64,000 bases of DNA, taken from contig BLLK01000069.1 of assembly GCA_021927905.1 (NCBI GenBank), forward strand, positions 1,178,001 through 1,242,000, written 5' to 3'. The notes under the pieces are model-generated. The model did no database searches and was not told the origin of the DNA. It was given only the letters and a program-made list of their open reading frames with translations. Origin of the DNA: Chaetoceros tenuissimus (lineage: Eukaryota > Bacillariophyta > Thalassiosirophyceae > Chaetocerotales > Chaetocerotaceae). The translations under genes and the position numbers were made by a program. The first letter of the stretch is position 1. Each line of letters begins with the position of its first letter. Shown here piece after piece: positions 43,366-52,719 of the stretch.

Positions 43366-43653
43366 ACAGATAATTGAATACCGTGTCTTGCAAGTTATGG
43401 TAGCTCACTTCTTCATTAGATACTATGAAATGGGAGATACAGAGTATATATAGACCTCTCCTACATATCTGTGATGTGAAAAGGTTTTTTTTTTGAGAAG
43501 GTCAAGGTGTCAAGGTCTACGTCCGTATACCTATTACGTACGTAAGTATGGAGAAAAATCCATTTGTCATTTTTTTCCCACGGTGTTTTTGAACTTTGTG
43601 AGTTTGGTATGAGTAGAGAGAGAAATTTCCTCGACAATGATAAACTTTGTTTG

Positions 43654-45081
43654 TTACCATTTCATACTAACATATGTCTCAGGGCCTTCGCAGTACCCAA
43701 AAGTAATGTTGAAAAAGTAGGACGAATGCGTTTCTAGTGGAACATCCATTTCTCTCTGAACTTCAAGTGATTGCCTTGTTCGAAACCACTCTCTAAACAT
43801 ATCATAGCATGCATACTCCCACAGATACTCGTATCGAGAAACATCGCGTACATTGCACTTTCGAGGTGTTTTGAACTGGCGTCTACAAGAGGTAAAATGT
43901 ACCAGTGTAGTTTCTGTGATTGGCCAGTTCTGGCATTGTGTATCATCACAATTATCTCTCTCATCTCTGCAGATTGTGTCTTCCCATAATGAGCTATTAG
44001 GACGAAGCAAAGTTGGTCTGGTAATCTTTTGATGTGCTGTTGTGTGCCGGGGATTGTCGCCTTTTTGATTTACTCTGCATCTATTCAATTCTACAGATGT
44101 TTGCCAATGTTCATTGTAATAATACGCAAGCAAACCCTGTATTGTCATACTACCATATATATGTCTACCATAACCTGAACCCTTCCATCCTTTATCTATA
44201 CCACGTCCCATAATGAAATCTCCATCATTAACTATTTGAATGAGTTCGTCGAAAATGGTCTGGTTAGGCTTGACCATGAAAAATCCACCTTGCAGAGGAA
44301 CACGCTTTGCTTGCCAACCATTTGCAACAGCTGCATTATACTCCTTTGTGTAAAAGGCATGAAAAGTTTGATGCAAAATTGTTTCATTAGAAATATCTTG
44401 GTGTTGATGTATATATGTAGGTGCAATGTAACCTTCACTAATCAGTCGCTCTCTAGCCATCTTCCCTTCTTGAGTGTCATGATTGTATAAAATTGTATCG
44501 AACAAAGTATCAAATGGTTTCAAGAGTAATGTATCAAGGTCAAGACTCACTGACACGGAATGAAGATTTGGATCAATAGTATAAGTGTACAGCTTCATCA
44601 GCTCAGCTGGACCGCAACACCCATCTTTCCTCATGGCTTCGTAAATGTGAGGCTTCATTGACTCTTCAGTAGCTGGCAATTCCATCAGTCTGATTGTAAC
44701 GTTCTCAGCTCGTAATATCTTTACACATTCAGTATTGTTCAGATGTGCGGATACAATACCATAGACTTTTGCTCTATATTTAGACCTTGGATGAACAGGG
44801 TAGGAATTCATCTCAATCGAATGTTTTAAAACCGCAATGTCGTCATGAAAATATGTTAAAAACTTCTTACTGCAATCTGTCAACGTAACATGATATGCAG
44901 CGGATGCGATTGTCTGTTGCTCATTGTTGTAGCTATTAAAGTTTTTATATTGTAACCTGAACCCCTCCTCAATGTAATATTTGTGAATGCTGTTAGAATG
45001 AAATATTAATGTGCATGCAAAAAAGAGACAACAGTACGCAAATAGAACTTTGATTGATGGAACAAGACCAAGCAGAGACAT
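43654..45081 (-). CDS. Type II membrane glycosyltransferase, GT8-like
   Basis: 475 residues from the ATG at 45081 (an in-frame ATG at 45129 adds 16 polar residues in front of the anchor). A short cytosolic tail is followed by one membrane helix (VLFAYCCLFFACTLIFHS) and a lumenal catalytic domain. The DxD metal motif is in SVSLDLDTLLLKPFD, followed by QGGFFMVKPNQTIFDELI and later KGWKGSGYG, the order seen in GT8 (glycogenin/galactinol-synthase-like) retaining enzymes. Many Cys are present in the C-terminal 120 residues. The enzyme is probably Golgi-resident and adds a hexose or xylose to a glycan; the donor sugar cannot be seen. Confidence 0.8.
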   Translation of the reverse strand: MSLLGLVPSIKVLFAYCCLFFACTLIFHSNSIHKYYIEEGFRLQYKNFNSYNNEQQTIASAAYHVTLTDCSKKFLTYFHDDIAVLKHSIEMNSYPVHPRSKYRAKVYGIVSAHLNNTECVKILRAENVTIRLMELPATEESMKPHIYEAMRKDGCCGPAELMKLYTYTIDPNLHSVSVSLDLDTLLLKPFDTLFDTILYNHDTQEGKMARERLISEGYIAPTYIHQHQDISNETILHQTFHAFYTKEYNAAVANGWQAKRVPLQGGFFMVKPNQTIFDELIQIVNDGDFIMGRGIDKGWKGSGYGRHIYGSMTIQGLLAYYYNEHWQTSVELNRCRVNQKGDNPRHTTAHQKITRPTLLRPNSSLWEDTICRDERDNCDDTQCQNWPITETTLVHFTSCRRQFKTPRKCNVRDVSRYEYLWEYACYDMFREWFRTRQSLEVQREMDVPLETHSSYFFNITFGYCEGPETYVSMKW

Positions 45082-45379
45082 GGCAGTGTGTGCTTTATTG
45101 TTCTGTGTTTTGAATTTTAGATGCTGCACTTCATTTTTGAATTAGCTATTTATTATGATCACATGCTGTTGTGTTTCATCACATCATCGTCTTCTCCTGC
45201 TCCGAAACTTTTTCTTTTTTCTCCTCTTCTCTTTCATCTTATTATGACATTATTCAGATCTTGATACGTGTCAAAAGCGGGTGGCGCCAAACTGTGCTGT
45301 ACTGGTACTGTGTTCACTACTCATGTTATGTTGTGTTCTAATGATAGATCACACAAATTCAAAGAAAAAGCGATAGCCA

Positions 45380-46129
45380 ATGGTGCCTTTATCAATTCTT
45401 ATGCTTGCTATGACAGCAAGAATTACCCTTTACAACTCAGGCGTGTGACCTTTTGCCCAAAGACCTTGGATCGCTTTACTTGAAAAAGACATCGAATTCA
45501 ATCATGAAATCATAGATTTGCAAAACAAACCACCCGAATTCGTATCTAAATATAGACAAGCTAGTGGAGGTACTGGTTCGGGTCTTGTACCGCTACTAGA
45601 GGATGGAGATAGTCTTGTCATAGAAAGCGATGTAGTTGCGAAATATGTAGCAACAGAAGTTGAGGGAAGCGATGGTAAAGGGGATAACTTATATCCTGAA
45701 GATCAAGAAGCTCTAATTGGAAAATTTATGAACAAATGGCAAGATGTTACTGATAAATATTACGATTTATTAAGAGCTATCAACGAAAAAGATGTGAAGA
45801 AACGACAAACTGGTTTCGTCAAAAGTCTGAATGAAATTGAATCCTTATTGAAGGAGAGTGAAGGACCATATATCTTGGGCAAAGATTTCTCTTATTGTGA
45901 ATGCATCAGTGCACCTTGGATTCAAAGATTCTTCGTGACAATGCCATATTTCCGGGGTGTGGAATTTACAGATCTCATCAGTGATATGCCAAATGTAGAA
46001 GTTTGGATGAAAGCAGTTTGTGAAAGGCCGTCTTGCGTCGAATCAAGATGCCCGGATGAGGAGATGATTGCTGCCTGTAAAAAGTACTATGTGTCATATC
46101 TAAGTCCCAATGCCAAGGGGTTTTTATAA
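45380..46129 (+). CDS. Glutathione S-transferase with in-frame UGA at the catalytic position (candidate selenoprotein)
   Basis: From the ATG at 45380 (the first in-frame ATG after a TAG at 45374) the frame is open to the TAA at 46127-46129 except for one TGA at 45446-45448, codon 23. If that is read as selenocysteine (U), the product is 249 residues and the active site reads ITLYNSGVUPFAQRPW, exactly the thioredoxin-fold N terminus of omega/lambda-type GSTs, where the motif is CPFxxR and its Cys is the catalytic residue. Later landmarks confirm the family: LQNKPPEFV, GLVPLLEDGDSLVIESD (cis-Pro and Glu-Ser) and in the helical domain EGPYILGKDFSYCE. Such enzymes carry out glutathione-dependent thiol transfer and dehydroascorbate reduction. 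A SECIS element is required in the 3' UTR; I found only a weak candidate (about 46192-46259). Alternatives are a nonsense mutation or a base error. Confidence 0.8.
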
Positions 46130-46418
46130 GGTATGCATTTGATTTATTCGTTTTGGAATCATGAAGGAATAATTGAAATTGCCACTGTACCATGAATGAC
46201 GTCAATCTCAAGGATTCTTCGCGATATCGGTATGCGACGACTATTTTGACTAGACTGAGAATGGTTACTATGTTGATGACGACTTCGTCAATGATTTTAA
46301 ATACAACGAGATAAGAATCAAGAAGATTTTAGGAAATTTCGTAGTCAACATTGTCTCTATCTTTACATTATTATCATCTCGCACTAATTTCAAGATGATG
46401 CAAAGGTGCCCCCCATAC

Positions 46419-47019
46419 TTATTCACGTTTTCTCTTTGTACCCTGTCCCTTCCCAGCTGTAGCTGCTTCAGCTCTCTTTTTCATATTTAATACTTTCTTG
46501 AACAGAGGCGCATTCTTTAGCAATTCAGGTAAAGAAATAAATCGTACACCACTTCCGCGAAGATACACTGTCGGTAACTTTGAAACTTGCCCATTTCTTG
46601 CCGTTCGTACTACGTCTGATATAGTCATATTCATTGTATCTTCTGCATTTAATAAAAGTCCTCTGTAAATTTCACCATTTTTCATCTATTGTTTGTTTTT
46701 GTTGTGCGTAAAGATAATACAAATGCATATGTTCGTTAGTTTTAAAGCTTGACTTAAAACATGGCCGGTAAAAAAAAATAACTAGACACTCACCTCAACG
46801 GTTACTTTCATACCCTCTGCCTCATATAAAAGTTTGATTGGGACACCTGCGTTACCTATGGAGACATGTGCATGATTTCATGTTAGAATAAATTGCGTAA
46901 TGGATCATACATCCGATAACAACAAAAGATCGATTCTAGTTCAGACTTTATGTTGCAAGTGTCAGTAACCTTTGTTCCATCTACCAACATGAATGAAAAT
47001 TGCAACACAACTTACTCAT
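46419..47019 (-). CDS. SNRPD3: Small nuclear ribonucleoprotein Sm D3
   Basis: Three exons on the minus strand: 47019-47016 (ATGA), 46855-46794 and 46685-46419, with GT-AG borders and perfect phases; 110 residues. Splicing gives MSNAGVPIKLLYEAEG and then MKVTVEMKNGEIYRGLLLNA, the Sm1 motif, followed by the Sm2 motif VYLRGSGVRFISLPELLKNAP, all as in Sm D3. The C-terminal tail is Lys/Arg-rich (KRKRE) rather than the long RG repeat of animals. Sm D3 pairs with Sm B in the heptameric ring around spliceosomal snRNAs. The first coding exon is only four nucleotides, which explains why a simple frame search would start at the third exon. Confidence 0.93.
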
Positions 47020-47391
47020 AGTTTTTCAATTAGGAATAGTGAATAATATCTACAGTTTGGAATAATCTTTGTGAAAAAAACATTCAACATAACATATGAA
47101 TATGTAATGAAAAAAGCACAAGTGCGAAAAGTTAAAGTGCAAAATAGCGGAGCTTTGGAAAGCTTTTCGAAAAAGATAGAAAAGGAGATGAAAGAAAGAG
47201 AGAAAATGATGTGTCCTCGTCAACGTCATTGTGTCTTGTCGTCATTTCTTTTGCACCGATGGGAATGTGATGTGGGATGTGGACTAATATCCACAACGCT
47301 TCCAACATTGATGCAGAGAGTGCATCCATTACATAAAATACAAAAAGCACAGCTAACCAAACCTCACATTCAGCAGTGCACGTTTTCGAAA

Positions 47392-48405
47392 ATGAAATTG
47401 AACATCTGTAGCAGTTTTCTTTTTTCAATTGGATTCTTCTTCCCAGCTCAGGCATTCATCACCCATACACCAACATCATTGAATGCCAATGATACGGGTA
47501 GTAGAATTAATACAAATGTTTTCTCTGTCGCAGAAGATGGTGACGAAAGAAAGACTGCTGTTATAATCTGTCCAGCACAGTTCTGTGTCCCAAAGGATTA
47601 TGAAGATCTAGTACAAAGCCTCACATCTAAGTCACCCAAAATTTCATCAGCTAGAGTTGCTAATTTACCAAGAACAGAATGGATCAAGGTTGCACGGCAA
47701 CTCCCAACATCTGAGTTTCTAGCTGCAGAACTTAATAATGCGAAAACTCTAGAATGGTATTTTGATGCAATTGAAAACAGTGTTTCAGATGTATATTCAG
47801 AAGAGGGTGAAGATGTACAACTTTGTTTCATTGGGCACTCGATTGGAGGATGGGTTGCAAGGAGTTACCTTGGAGGCCTATCTCAGAGTTCAACTGCCGT
47901 TTATAGATCTTCTATTGAGCAATGCAAAAGTCTAATCACACTTGGATCTCCACATTTTGCGCCCGAGACATCTTTGGTGGATCAAACCAGAGGACTTTTG
48001 AGAGCTGTAGAGGAAAGACGAGAATGTTCAGTAGAAGGTTTAAAAGAGAATGGGATTTCAGTGACATGCGTAGGAAGCACCGCCGTCAAAGCAAACGTTT
48101 TGACTACAGATTTAGAACAGATTGTAGCTCTCACATCATATCTTCCTTTAGTCAGTGACTGGACCAGCATTACAAAAGGAATTCGTGGAGATGGAATCAT
48201 TCCTGAAGATTTGGCTTTCATGGAAGGATCCAATCGCATCGAAGTTGAAAAGTGCAGTATTACTGGAAATGATGTGAGACATGCTCATGTCCTCCCAACT
48301 CCTTATAACCTATGGGAAGCTTCCGCACCAAGCATTTCGTTACCATCAGATTTCAAATGGTATGGTAGCGACGGAGTTATTGAGCAATGGATTGATTATG
48401 TATAA
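47392..48405 (+). CDS. Alpha/beta-hydrolase (lipase-like), probably plastid
   Basis: 337 residues from the ATG at 47392. In-frame ATGs as far up as 47071 would add a charged stretch that hides the signal peptide, so I prefer 47392. The signal peptide (LNICSSFLFSIGFFFPAQAF) ends AQAFITHT, an ASAF-like plastid motif. The nucleophile elbow is GHSIGG; GDGIIPEDLAF supplies the acid and VRHAHVLPTP the His. Together with SLITLGSPHFAPETS the pattern is like PGAP1/plant lipase-like hydrolases that act on acyl esters. The protein probably acts on plastid lipids. The exact substrate is unknown. Confidence 0.78.
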   Translation: MKLNICSSFLFSIGFFFPAQAFITHTPTSLNANDTGSRINTNVFSVAEDGDERKTAVIICPAQFCVPKDYEDLVQSLTSKSPKISSARVANLPRTEWIKVARQLPTSEFLAAELNNAKTLEWYFDAIENSVSDVYSEEGEDVQLCFIGHSIGGWVARSYLGGLSQSSTAVYRSSIEQCKSLITLGSPHFAPETSLVDQTRGLLRAVEERRECSVEGLKENGISVTCVGSTAVKANVLTTDLEQIVALTSYLPLVSDWTSITKGIRGDGIIPEDLAFMEGSNRIEVEKCSITGNDVRHAHVLPTPYNLWEASAPSISLPSDFKWYGSDGVIEQWIDYV

Positions 48406-48637
48406 AAATAGCTCTTCGTTCTCATTTATAATTTACAATTCATTTTCGTATTTCTCTCGCTCACTTTTTTTTACTTGATGTCATCACATATAATTTCAAT
48501 TCTATGTTTTCAGTTGGTAAACAAGTCAGTTCGAGTAGTTTTTCATCTTTGCAAGGAACATTCTCAACCATTTTTTTAACACCAAAATCCGAGAGAAAAA
48601 TTATTCTATCCTTTCATACTATCCATGTGTCAACATT

Positions 48638-48982
48638 TTACATTGGCTTTTGTGGTTGATCTGGAAGGTACATTCCGAATCTCTTTTTACATGCTACACG
48701 TTGGCCGCTAAATTTATCATCTGGAGAAAATCTTGCTGGATGAGCACTCTCTGTCACTTTATTATCAGGATTTGATTTCTATTTTTCACAAAGTATTGAT
48801 TGGCAAAAATGATTTGCATTTGGTCAAAGAAAAAAGTTAGTATTTCTTAAAGATGAAATATAGGTGCGAGCTCACATACTACAGTCAAATCACATTTTTT
48901 CTCGAAAAGTAAAATATCCGAGACTAACCTTCAGAGTGTAGACTCTCTTTCCGCTTGCGTCAAGATAATACATAAGATGCAT
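48638..48982 (-). CDS. NOP10: H/ACA ribonucleoprotein subunit NOP10
   Basis: Two short exons found by reading the minus strand: 48982-48929 (18 codons, [18 protein letters not shown]) and 48778-48638 (46 codons plus stop), joined by a 150-bp intron (GTTAGT to AAATAG, phase 0). The total is 64 residues, the usual length of eukaryotic NOP10. The motif [14 protein letters not shown] followed by KKRFG is the family's most conserved part, and [14 protein letters not shown] matches its N-terminal beta part. NOP10 binds the pseudouridine synthase Cbf5/dyskerin in H/ACA snoRNPs that guide rRNA pseudouridylation. Each exon is shorter than common length cut-offs. Confidence 0.92.
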
Positions 48983-49278
48983 GGTTTCAATATGGCTTCT
49001 TTCTACTTTATATAATACTGTGTATGATCAACTTTGAGGAATTACTTTATCTTTCACTCTTCTTATGGTGATTTTCATGATTGTAATGAATGGATGTAGG
49101 ATGTCATCTCAAACAAAGAAAAGATAGAAAAGGAAAGGGAAGAGCAATAGCAAAACCCAATGTCAACGATCAACTCGATCATCATCGCCAACAACATTCA
49201 AACAAACACAACACATTGCACTGATTACAATAGAAGTATCAAATAATATTGTAAAAACTCCTACGTAAAATCACAAAT
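48983..49278. promoter_or_regulatory. Divergent spacer between NOP10 and the PGP synthase
   Basis: 296 bp shared by two head-to-head genes. AT-rich, with no recognisable motif. A bidirectional promoter is likely from the distance alone. Confidence 0.35.
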
Positions 49279-50178
49279 ATGAATCTTAGTCATAGAGCAT
49301 TTCTTTTCGTGCTTGGCATTGTGGCATCGTCATCTACCGCTGCATCATTTGGAACACCATTATCTCGAGTACAATTGAACAAAAAGGTTTTGGTAAAGCC
49401 TACATTTCACTTTCGTGGGGGATCTGATGAAGTGGAAGCTGCAGCAGTTTCCACCGAATTACATGCTGAAACACCTGAGCAGCCAACAGAGCCAATCGCT
49501 GAAGAACCAGTATCAAAGGCTATGTTGAACATGGGACCAAAAGCAACCCAACCAGGATTTTTGAGAAAGCTACTACCATCGTTCCCATGGTATAGCTTAC
49601 CAAATCTTCTCACTTATGCACGTTGTATTGCAATTCCTGGACTAATTGTTCAATTTTACATGTCGCAGAGTCCAGATAAAAATATTGCTTCAGCATTGAT
49701 CTTCGCTATTGCTTCAATCACCGATTACTTGGATGGATTCCTTGCCAGAAGATGGGATATCTGTTCTCCATTCGGGGCATTCCTTGACCCAGTTGCAGAT
49801 AAATTAATGGTTTCAACAGCACTTATTTTATTGGCAGGAAAGTATGGAGCAGTAGTTGCACTTCCATCTTCAATCATTCTTGCGAGAGAAATTGCAGTTA
49901 GTGCACTAAGAGAATGGATGGCTTCCAGAGGGGAAAGAGATAGTGTAGCTGTAGGATGGCAAGGAAAGTGTAAAACTGCACTAACTATGCTCTCTCTGAG
50001 TATTGTTTTGGCTGTTCCTGATGGTTGGACTTTGGCTTCTACCGTAAAACCTGCTGTTGGATGGGACTTGGTGATGAACATTGGTATGATTATGCTTTAC
50101 GCAAGTGCAGTTCTTACCGTCACAAGCGGAAGTGTTTACTTTAAAGCAGCGGCTCCAGTGTTGATGGGTAAAAAGTAA
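49279..50178 (+). CDS. pgsA: Phosphatidylglycerophosphate synthase, probably plastid
   Basis: 299 residues, one exon. A signal peptide (FLFVLGIVASSSTAASFGTP) ends in ASF, an ASAF-like motif. About 90 residues of hydrophilic linker follow. The catalytic domain starts NLLTYARCIAIPG and contains the CDP-alcohol phosphotransferase signature D-x2-D-G-x2-A-R-x8-G-x3-D-x3-D in DYLDGFLARRWD, then FGAFLDPVADK. Four membrane helices are visible. The enzyme transfers a phosphatidyl group from CDP-diacylglycerol to glycerol 3-phosphate, the committed step to phosphatidylglycerol, the phospholipid of thylakoids. The C-terminal part (REIAVSALREWMASRG) is typical of PgsA. Plastid targeting is inferred; a FRGG at 45-48 is discussed separately. 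Confidence 0.88.
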   Translation: MNLSHRAFLFVLGIVASSSTAASFGTPLSRVQLNKKVLVKPTFHFRGGSDEVEAAAVSTELHAETPEQPTEPIAEEPVSKAMLNMGPKATQPGFLRKLLPSFPWYSLPNLLTYARCIAIPGLIVQFYMSQSPDKNIASALIFAIASITDYLDGFLARRWDICSPFGAFLDPVADKLMVSTALILLAGKYGAVVALPSSIILAREIAVSALREWMASRGERDSVAVGWQGKCKTALTMLSLSIVLAVPDGWTLASTVKPAVGWDLVMNIGMIMLYASAVLTVTSGSVYFKAAAPVLMGKK

Positions 50179-50762
50179 TTTGAAAGAAAGAAATTTACAT
50201 CTTAAAAATAAGCATACACTACACTCAACATCTTTCGAAAGTGTTATCGTCGTAAGGTAACAATGACAAACACTACTTTACATGACATATTTCAAGCAAC
50301 TACGATAATAAGTACGCACGTAAGGCAAGAAAAATTGCATCCATCTTCCTTCCTTCCTTTCCCGTGTTTCACACTACTAACAGATAGATACAATTGTTCA
50401 ATAAATTGCTACAAGTACGTACGCACATAAGGACAATGGAATTCTTTTATGCATAACTTATCTCAGTATCAATCGTACTTACATTCGATAATTCCCTACT
50501 TTCTGTACGTAGTTAAAATGTTGATTCAATTGGACATTTTCTATTTTAGCTTTTGGTACGTTTCGCTTGTACTGCATACTTCAACTTGAATCATCAATTC
50601 CTTTTCCAATCCCGAAAAGCTGGAAAGATTGTGCAACTGAGAACCTGCAGAACAGGTCCGTACCACACGATACCGCTCCCGAAAGGTGAGATAAAGGAAG
50701 GAAGTTGGAAGTAGCTATCCCTTTTTGGCTAGAAGTCATCACAATTATATTTCTAATTCGAC
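50179..50762. other. Spacer, 584 bp
   Basis: Between two plus-strand genes. It contains several ACGTACG-type words (GTACGTACGCAC at 50415, TGTACGTAG at 50504) but no coding exon or RNA gene that I can support. Confidence 0.45.
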
Positions 50763-52202
50763 ATGTTGATCCAACCTAATGAGAATGACATCCTCCTAGG
50801 TAGAGGAGGTAATAACAACAAGCATGTCGGTAACGCTCAGTTAAGGAGACTTGTGCAGATGCACTGCGGTGCTTACAAGAAGTCGAACAAGAAGGCTAAG
50901 TCTGCAATTGCATGGGAACTAGTAAAGTACATTCAGAATTTGAGTCCACCAGGTCGATTTCTCCGAAAGGATCCTGAAACCAATGAATGGCAAATAGTTG
51001 ACGACAAGATCGCTAAGGAGAAGATGAACCAGTCTCTCCGTGATGCGGTTTCAGGGAAAGATGCTTTCTCGGCGAAATCCAAGATGAATGTCAAAAACCT
51101 AGCTGTGCAGCACAGTTCAGGGACCAACACCTTTACCAATCCCTCAAACTCGGTCCCTCCAGCTTTGCCTACGTCCTCGATTCATGCAACTGCCAGCATG
51201 AATCCTGAAGAGCTCCAAGTGTGCATGCAACTTGCGAAATCTAGTGGTGCCAATACCGCTTCTAGAGGTGCTGCTGATGATGCCTTGCCACCAACAACTA
51301 CTTCTGCTCCGCCACCACTGCTAAACCAGAACCAACTATCCTTGCTTGAAGCTATGAATAATGGTTCTATGAATCCTAACTTTACGGACCCACATGCAGC
51401 GCTTCTACAGCAACGTCAACTTCAGCAGCTTCAGCAGTTACAGCAGCAGCAGCTCAGTGCACAGCAAGCGCAAATGCATGGTCTACAGATGGGAGGAATG
51501 TCCGTCCAGCAAAATCAGTCTCAATTTTCCGAAGTTGAGGCTTTGTTAAATCAACAAGCTCTTATCAATGGAAGACTTGCCGACCTCGCAAGGCATGGTG
51601 GTGGGGCTCTGCCTGGTTTGGGTTCACAGCAACTACACGGGTCGCTTGGTACTCATAGTGTAAGATCGGCAGCAACACACTCTCAAGGAGAAACTAATAC
51701 GCAAATTGTTACTGATTCCATCATGTCCGAGAATTCAGAAGGATCATCTGGAAGTAGATATACATACTACAACAGAGGAGCTTCGAACAATAATATTTCT
51801 CCGCAAGATGCGGCAGCAATAGTACAAGGAGTTATTAATTTCAATCAGCAAGCACGTCAGCAACAACAGCAAACTGTCAATGCTGTGAACCAACTTAGGG
51901 AGCTAATTGTTGCAGAAGAAAATCGCAAACAGCAGCAGCGCAATCAAGATACTTTAAACAGCCTTTATAGACACCTCGAGCTCAACACCAGGCGTCGTGA
52001 GTCAAGTGCTAGACCTCAACGTGCATATCTCAATGTGAATGATAGATCCTCAATGGGAATCGAAACGATTTCCAACATCTCAAGTAATCTACCATCAGAA
52101 GCTTGTGACTTGACCAATTTTGACTGGGTTCCGCACAATGGAGCGAATAACAACAATTCCAACAACATGAACAATGGTAATTCGGACATGATGATGGATT
52201 AA
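50763..52202 (+). CDS. DUF6824-domain protein with Gln-rich tail
   Basis: 479 residues, one exon. Residues 1-105 form a DUF6824-type domain: PNENDILLGRGGNNNKHVGN, then VQMHCGAYKK, WELVKYIQNLSPPGRFL and WQIVDDKIAKEKMNQSLRD. It is frequent in diatoms and other stramenopiles and is thought to be a DNA- or protein-binding module; its role is not established. The rest is low-complexity: Gln-rich stretches around 220-250 and 370-390, and an Asn/Met-rich end. The layout (a compact basic domain plus a long Gln-rich arm) is like that of transcription factors. Regulatory function is inference. Confidence 0.85.
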   Translation: MLIQPNENDILLGRGGNNNKHVGNAQLRRLVQMHCGAYKKSNKKAKSAIAWELVKYIQNLSPPGRFLRKDPETNEWQIVDDKIAKEKMNQSLRDAVSGKDAFSAKSKMNVKNLAVQHSSGTNTFTNPSNSVPPALPTSSIHATASMNPEELQVCMQLAKSSGANTASRGAADDALPPTTTSAPPPLLNQNQLSLLEAMNNGSMNPNFTDPHAALLQQRQLQQLQQLQQQQLSAQQAQMHGLQMGGMSVQQNQSQFSEVEALLNQQALINGRLADLARHGGGALPGLGSQQLHGSLGTHSVRSAATHSQGETNTQIVTDSIMSENSEGSSGSRYTYYNRGASNNNISPQDAAAIVQGVINFNQQARQQQQQTVNAVNQLRELIVAEENRKQQQRNQDTLNSLYRHLELNTRRRESSARPQRAYLNVNDRSSMGIETISNISSNLPSEACDLTNFDWVPHNGANNNNSNNMNNGNSDMMMD

Positions 52203-52719
52203 ATGATTCAAATGTATGTCTTCGTTTTTAACTCTTTGGGTTATTTATTATTTTGATCTTGACCATACTTCGAAATCATATCGGAATAAATAGTAAATAA
52301 CTCTTTAAAATATTGATAGGAATTTAGTTATGTACTAAATGGGAAGTTGACTTTAGGCTTTGGTGTCACCATGTTGAACATTGAACAGCCTATCATCATT
52401 ACCTCAGAAGAAGATATTCACCTCTTTCAATAAGTAAGAGATGACATCCTGCAATTCATTTTCAAACCCACCATCTGTTGCAGCAACGAAAAGGTGGGGA
52501 AAATAAAAAATAGAATAATGACCTATCAATTCATCAAGAAGCGGAACTGCATTTTGGAGTTATCAAACCTGTTCTATCTTTCATCCTCAACTCCGTAGTA
52601 GGTAGTAGTCTTCCTCGACGTCATGGAGGGATAATGCGATTGTATGTGTGGCTCTATTTGATCATGGCTAGGCATAAAATATATATGTAAGTATGGTCTC
52701 TCAGGAAAAATTGAAAATA
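52203..52719. other. Spacer upstream of a short transposon-like repeat
   Basis: AT-rich 3' flank of the DUF6824 gene with no exon or RNA gene visible. Confidence 0.5.

Noticed and set aside
45441-45463. A tiny intron removing the TGA in the GST gene
   Set aside because: GTGTGACC to CAAAG would be only about 20 nt, too short to splice, and would delete the conserved PFAQ residues of the active site.
45268-45483. 71-codon plus-strand frame over the GST N terminus
   Set aside because: It reads in the wrong phase for the GST motif and has no recognisable features; the 45380 frame fits the family on both sides of the TGA.
46192-46270. SECIS element after the GST
   Set aside because: The ATGA and TGA cores and a short lower helix are there, but helix II pairs over only about five bases and the apical AA is badly placed. 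Recorded as a weak candidate, not a feature.
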